In this document: positions 21,983-23,458 of the stretch, piece after piece
How positions within the stretch are numbered: the stretch's first letter is position 1
How the letters are laid out: each line of letters begins with the position of its first letter
NCBI GenBank assembly: GCA_013140485.1
Contig: JABFSS010000128.1
Location: forward strand, 1 to 23,458
Source: Candidatus Peribacteraceae bacterium
GTDB lineage: Bacteria; Patescibacteriota; Gracilibacteria; Peribacterales; Peribacteraceae
Length of the DNA stretch: 23,458 nucleotides
Reading direction: 5' to 3'
Notes under the pieces: model-generated
Told to the model about the DNA's origin: nothing
The model's database searches: none
What the model saw: the letters and a program-made list of their open reading frames with translations, nothing else
Position numbers and translations under genes: made by a program

Positions 21983-22011
21983 AGAGTAATCCCCCGCTTT
22001 GATGATGTCAA
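21983..22011 (-). promoter_or_regulatory. his operon promoter
   Basis: Minus strand TTGACA (22011-22006), 17-bp spacer, TACTCT (21988-21983). The expected start is at the GTG of the leader peptide. The -10 and spacing are identical to those of the TrpR-like gene promoter at 22731-22759. Confidence 0.75.
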
Positions 22012-22013
22012 TG

Positions 22014-22032
22014 TGTTATCACGCTAATACAA
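22014..22032 (-). promoter_or_regulatory. Candidate operator of the TrpR-like regulator at the his promoter
   Basis: Minus strand TTGTATTAGCGTGATAACA, abutting the -35. Over 27 bases including the -35 it agrees with the site upstream of the TrpR-like gene at 20 positions. The half sites TGTATTA and TAACACA form an imperfect palindrome six bases apart. Binding so close to the -35 would be expected to block RNA polymerase. Confidence 0.65.
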
Positions 22033-22068
22033 AGAGGGGATAGAAGTCTTCAAAACGGCTAATACTGT

Positions 22069-22093
22069 AATTCCTGAATCTGCCTCAGGAATT
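22069..22093. repeat. Perfect 9-bp inverted repeat between the his promoter and the regulator gene
   Basis: AATTCCTGA (22069-22077) and TCAGGAATT (22085-22093) around a seven-base loop. There is no U tract downstream on either strand, so it is not a clear terminator. The rest of 22033-22326 shows no supported gene. Confidence 0.5.
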
Positions 22094-22326
22094 CCACAGA
22101 AAAAATGTCATGGAGAACTTTCTGCGGCGTCTGCTGTGTATATGACCACCTTCCTCACTCCCCGCCGCTGGCAAAAGCAGCTCCAACGCGGATCGCTCAA
22201 GCGGAATGCTCCCGTAGTAAAGCCGGCTGTCTGGTTCCTGCAATGGATGAAGATTCAGGAAATCCATGACCAGGAGTCAGACAAGCGATTCCGGAAGCAT
22301 GCGATAGGTACCCTCCGCTAAACGAA

Positions 22327-22722
22327 TTACTTCTTCTCGAGATACTTCTGGAGGACTGATTGTGCTTTTAGTTCATGTTTCTCTGCGTTTGCGGGAGCGG
22401 AAACCATCCGGTGATGCCGATTGACGTGCAGAATCTTGCGGTAGCCTCCGGGACCGTTTTCGATGAATTTGGCCACGCGGGTGACGGTCGTCGTGCTCGC
22501 TCCCGTAATGCGCGCGACTTCGCGATAACTGAGCCCCTTGCTGAGCTGCCGTGCGACCTCCAACCGCTCTCCCCACGCCTGTAACTCACTCAGGGTGCCG
22601 ACATCACGAAGAAAGTCTCCCATCTCCTGCTCGTTTTTGCAGCTGAGCATGGCCTGGCACAGGGACCGGAACCAGGGTTCCTTGCGGTAGCTGTCTTCGG
22701 TGAAGCGCTTGCGGGTGGGCAT
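22327..22722 (-). CDS. TrpR/YerC-YecD family transcriptional regulator, probable his repressor
   Basis: A 131-residue DNA-binding protein. The core ELQAWGERLEVARQLSKGLS, then YREVARITGASTTTVTRVAKFI (helix-turn-helix at about residues 65-87), aligns well with YerC of Bacillus and with TrpR-type repressors. Extensions of about 20 residues at the N-terminus and 35 at the C-terminus (basic, ending LQKYLEKK) exceed the usual 100-residue family length. YerC-like proteins have been proposed as histidine regulators (HisR) in Firmicutes. Here the gene lies directly upstream of the his operon on the same strand, and both promoters share an operator-like sequence. This supports autoregulation and his control, with histidine or charged tRNA as an unproven signal. 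The ATG is eight bases after the -10. Confidence 0.85.
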   Translation of the reverse strand: MPTRKRFTEDSYRKEPWFRSLCQAMLSCKNEQEMGDFLRDVGTLSELQAWGERLEVARQLSKGLSYREVARITGASTTTVTRVAKFIENGPGGYRKILHVNRHHRMVSAPANAEKHELKAQSVLQKYLEKK

Positions 22723-22730
22723 GGCAAAGG

Positions 22731-22759
22731 AGAGTACTCGCTAGGAGAAGAAGGGTCAA
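22731..22759 (-). promoter_or_regulatory. Promoter of the TrpR-like regulator
   Basis: Minus strand TTGACC (22759-22754), 17-bp spacer, TACTCT (22736-22731), eight bases before the ATG. The -10 hexamer and spacer length are the same as in the his promoter. Confidence 0.7.
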
Positions 22760-22761
22760 TG

Positions 22762-22780
22762 TTGTATCACAGTGTTACAA
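22762..22780 (-). promoter_or_regulatory. Palindromic operator of the TrpR-like regulator
   Basis: TTGTAACACTGTGATACAA is a near-perfect 19-bp palindrome: the half sites TTGTAACAC and TTGTATCAC (complement) differ at one base, with a central T. It abuts the -35, exactly as the related site does at the his promoter. Confidence 0.75.
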
Positions 22781-22824
22781 GTACGTTGATCATATCTATC
22801 AAATATCGCAAAACGGAGTGCTAT

Positions 22825-23148
22825 CTAATCGCTTTCTTCGTCATCTCCGTCGACATCGTCGTCTTCGCTCCGTATTAGATTCAAATCTCGGTCAAGATCA
22901 TCAATCATTGATGCCATGGCTCCTGAAAATGAATAATTAGCACGCAGAGTATCCAGAACACCCTGACGATCTTTCTGGAACAATCTTTTCAAAGCTGCGA
23001 AGTTTCTCATGAGCCCCTCTCCCACCTCTTGTTCAGCTTCTGCATTAGGCCGTCGTGTCCACTCACTCTGCTGAACAGCGACAGCGGTTTCGGCTTCGTC
23101 GACTATTTTTGCGAGCTCAATGAGATCATTGCCATCTAATTTGCCCAT
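22825..23148 (-). CDS. Hypothetical acidic small protein
   Basis: A 107-residue soluble protein of unknown family. Residues 1-90 look like two or three helices (NDLIELAKIVDEAETAVAVQ; EVGEGLMRNFAALKRLFQKD; ANYSFSGAMASMIDDLDRDL). The last 15 residues are strongly acidic (SEDDDVDGDDEESD), as in some nucleic-acid mimics or chaperone-like tails, but no function can be assigned. It has a TTGACA promoter about 45 bases upstream. It ends about 100 bases before the TrpR-like gene, with that gene's own promoter between them. Confidence 0.65.
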   Translation of the reverse strand: MGKLDGNDLIELAKIVDEAETAVAVQQSEWTRRPNAEAEQEVGEGLMRNFAALKRLFQKDRQGVLDTLRANYSFSGAMASMIDDLDRDLNLIRSEDDDVDGDDEESD

Positions 23149-23171
23149 AGGTTCACGAAAGAAATTGGAGA

Positions 23172-23200
23172 TACATTAACAAATTTAGAAATATTGTCAA
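23172..23200 (-). promoter_or_regulatory. Promoter of the acidic small protein gene
   Basis: Minus strand TTGACA (23200-23195) with 17-bp spacer to AATGTA (23177-23172), or 16 bp to TAATGT. The leader would be about 20 bases, without a Shine-Dalgarno. Confidence 0.45.
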
Positions 23201-23223
23201 TTCTGAGCAATCGACCGGGAAGG

Positions 23224-23248
23224 CTTACTTTCCCCCTCCCCTCGCCGC
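23224..23248 (-). repeat. Imperfect duplicate of the fusA 3' end
   Basis: This 25-base stretch matches 23341-23365, which contains the last codons and stop of fusA, at 22 of 25 bases (shared core CCCCCTCCCCTCGC). The two copies flank the palindromic pair at 23251-23322 as direct repeats. Confidence 0.7.
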
Positions 23249-23250
23249 TT

Positions 23251-23322
23251 CCTCGTTACGCTCACAGCTCCGCTGTGAGCTACTCCCGCCTTCGCTCCTG
23301 CGGGAGCTACGGACGGGCGGCA
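23251..23322. repeat. Two adjoining palindromic elements downstream of fusA
   Basis: The first has the arm CCTCGTTACG, stem CTCACAGC/GCTGTGAG and CTACTC, the same design as copies 1-4 at 6688-6911. The second (from about 23282) has core CCTTCGCTCCTGCGGGAGCT with outer CCCGCC/GGGCGG, matching the HisA-HisF linker element. Confidence 0.8.
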
Positions 23323-23341
23323 GGCGGAATGACAATTTTTC

Positions 23342-23458
23342 TTATTTGCCCCCTCCCCTCGCAGCAATAACATCTTCCGCCACGTTCTTCGGGACCTTCG
23401 CGTAGTGGCTCGGTTCCATGGAGTAGCATGCGCGGCCTTGGGTCATCGAGCGCATGTC
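23342..23458 (-). CDS. fusA: Elongation factor G, C-terminal end (partial)
   Basis: The last 38 codons of a minus-strand gene entering from the right edge. The sequence DMRSMTQGRACYSMEPSHYA, then KVPKNVAEDVIAARGGGK, is the conserved end of translocation GTPase EF-G (usually TQGRxxxxMxFxHYxxVP). EF-G drives ribosomal translocation in the cytosol. Only part of domain V is present, so nucleotide-binding motifs cannot be checked. Its terminal Gly-rich codons are duplicated downstream at 23224-23248. Confidence 0.93.
   Translation of the reverse strand, partial: DMRSMTQGRACYSMEPSHYAKVPKNVAEDVIAARGGGK

Noticed and set aside
22136..22321. Plus-strand 61-codon ORF between the his promoter and the TrpR-like gene, and an overlapping minus-strand 60-codon ORF
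   Set aside because: Neither has a recognisable family, convincing promoter or ribosome site. Kept as an open possibility only.
1..23458. UGA recoded as glycine or tryptophan, as in some CPR relatives
   Set aside because: Conserved genes such as ychF-neighbour, his and nrdJ genes end at their expected C-termini, several on TGA, and no conserved position is read through TGA.

Overview
The window looks like chromosomal DNA of an uncultivated bacterium, most plausibly a Candidate Phyla Radiation lineage such as Peregrinibacteria/Peribacteria. This is an inference from gene content: a VirD4/HerA-type ATPase of the kind common in CPR genomes, an SLH-sortase protein, a B12-dependent ribonucleotide reductase, many small unknown genes, and genes that mostly lack Shine-Dalgarno sites. 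Ordinary TGA stops argue against the UGA-recoded Gracilibacteria/Absconditabacteria.

Layout, left to right. 1-2403: end of one gene and a type IV secretion-type ATPase, which may be one gene split by an in-frame TAA. 2404-2966: a frameshifted four-helix-bundle gene between two 9-bp-periodic repeat arrays. 2967-4462 (minus): SLH-sortase and a small membrane protein. 4599-6687 (plus): ychF, a small unknown, an RNHCP zinc protein and a lipoprotein. 6688-6911: four palindromic elements. 6911-8804: two unknown genes and a tandem pair of small membrane paralogues. 8923-12369 (minus): nrdJ with twin NrdR-like boxes upstream. 12637-13630 (plus): a flavodoxin-fold reductase and two coupled tiny genes. 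13614-14684 (minus): ribD. 14788-21976 (minus): a complete histidine operon, hisL-hisG-D-C-B(N)-H-A/F-IE. 22327-22722: a TrpR/YerC-like regulator. 22825-23458: an acidic small protein and the 3' end of fusA.

The strongest system is histidine biosynthesis and its control. The gene order and the bifunctional HisB and HisIE match the enterobacterial hisGDCBHAFI operon, but HisA and HisF are fused here. The linker is encoded by a palindromic repeat of a type that also occurs between genes in this window. Ahead of hisG lies a candidate attenuator: a 29-codon leader ORF (GTG start) with six His codons in a ten-codon stretch, then a hairpin with a U-rich tail and a competing antiterminator pairing. 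The promoters of this leader and of the TrpR-like gene share an operator-like sequence, a TTGAC -35, a 17-bp spacer and an identical TACTCT -10. This suggests dual control by a repressor and by attenuation.

Two window-wide patterns recur. First, many genes have a -10 hexamer ending 5-9 nt before the start codon, so leaderless transcription seems common. Second, two short repeat families are dispersed here: palindromes with conserved outer arms and variable but self-complementary stems, some inside coding sequence; and arrays of a 9-bp unit near CAAACGAGG that begin within 2 nt of stop codons.
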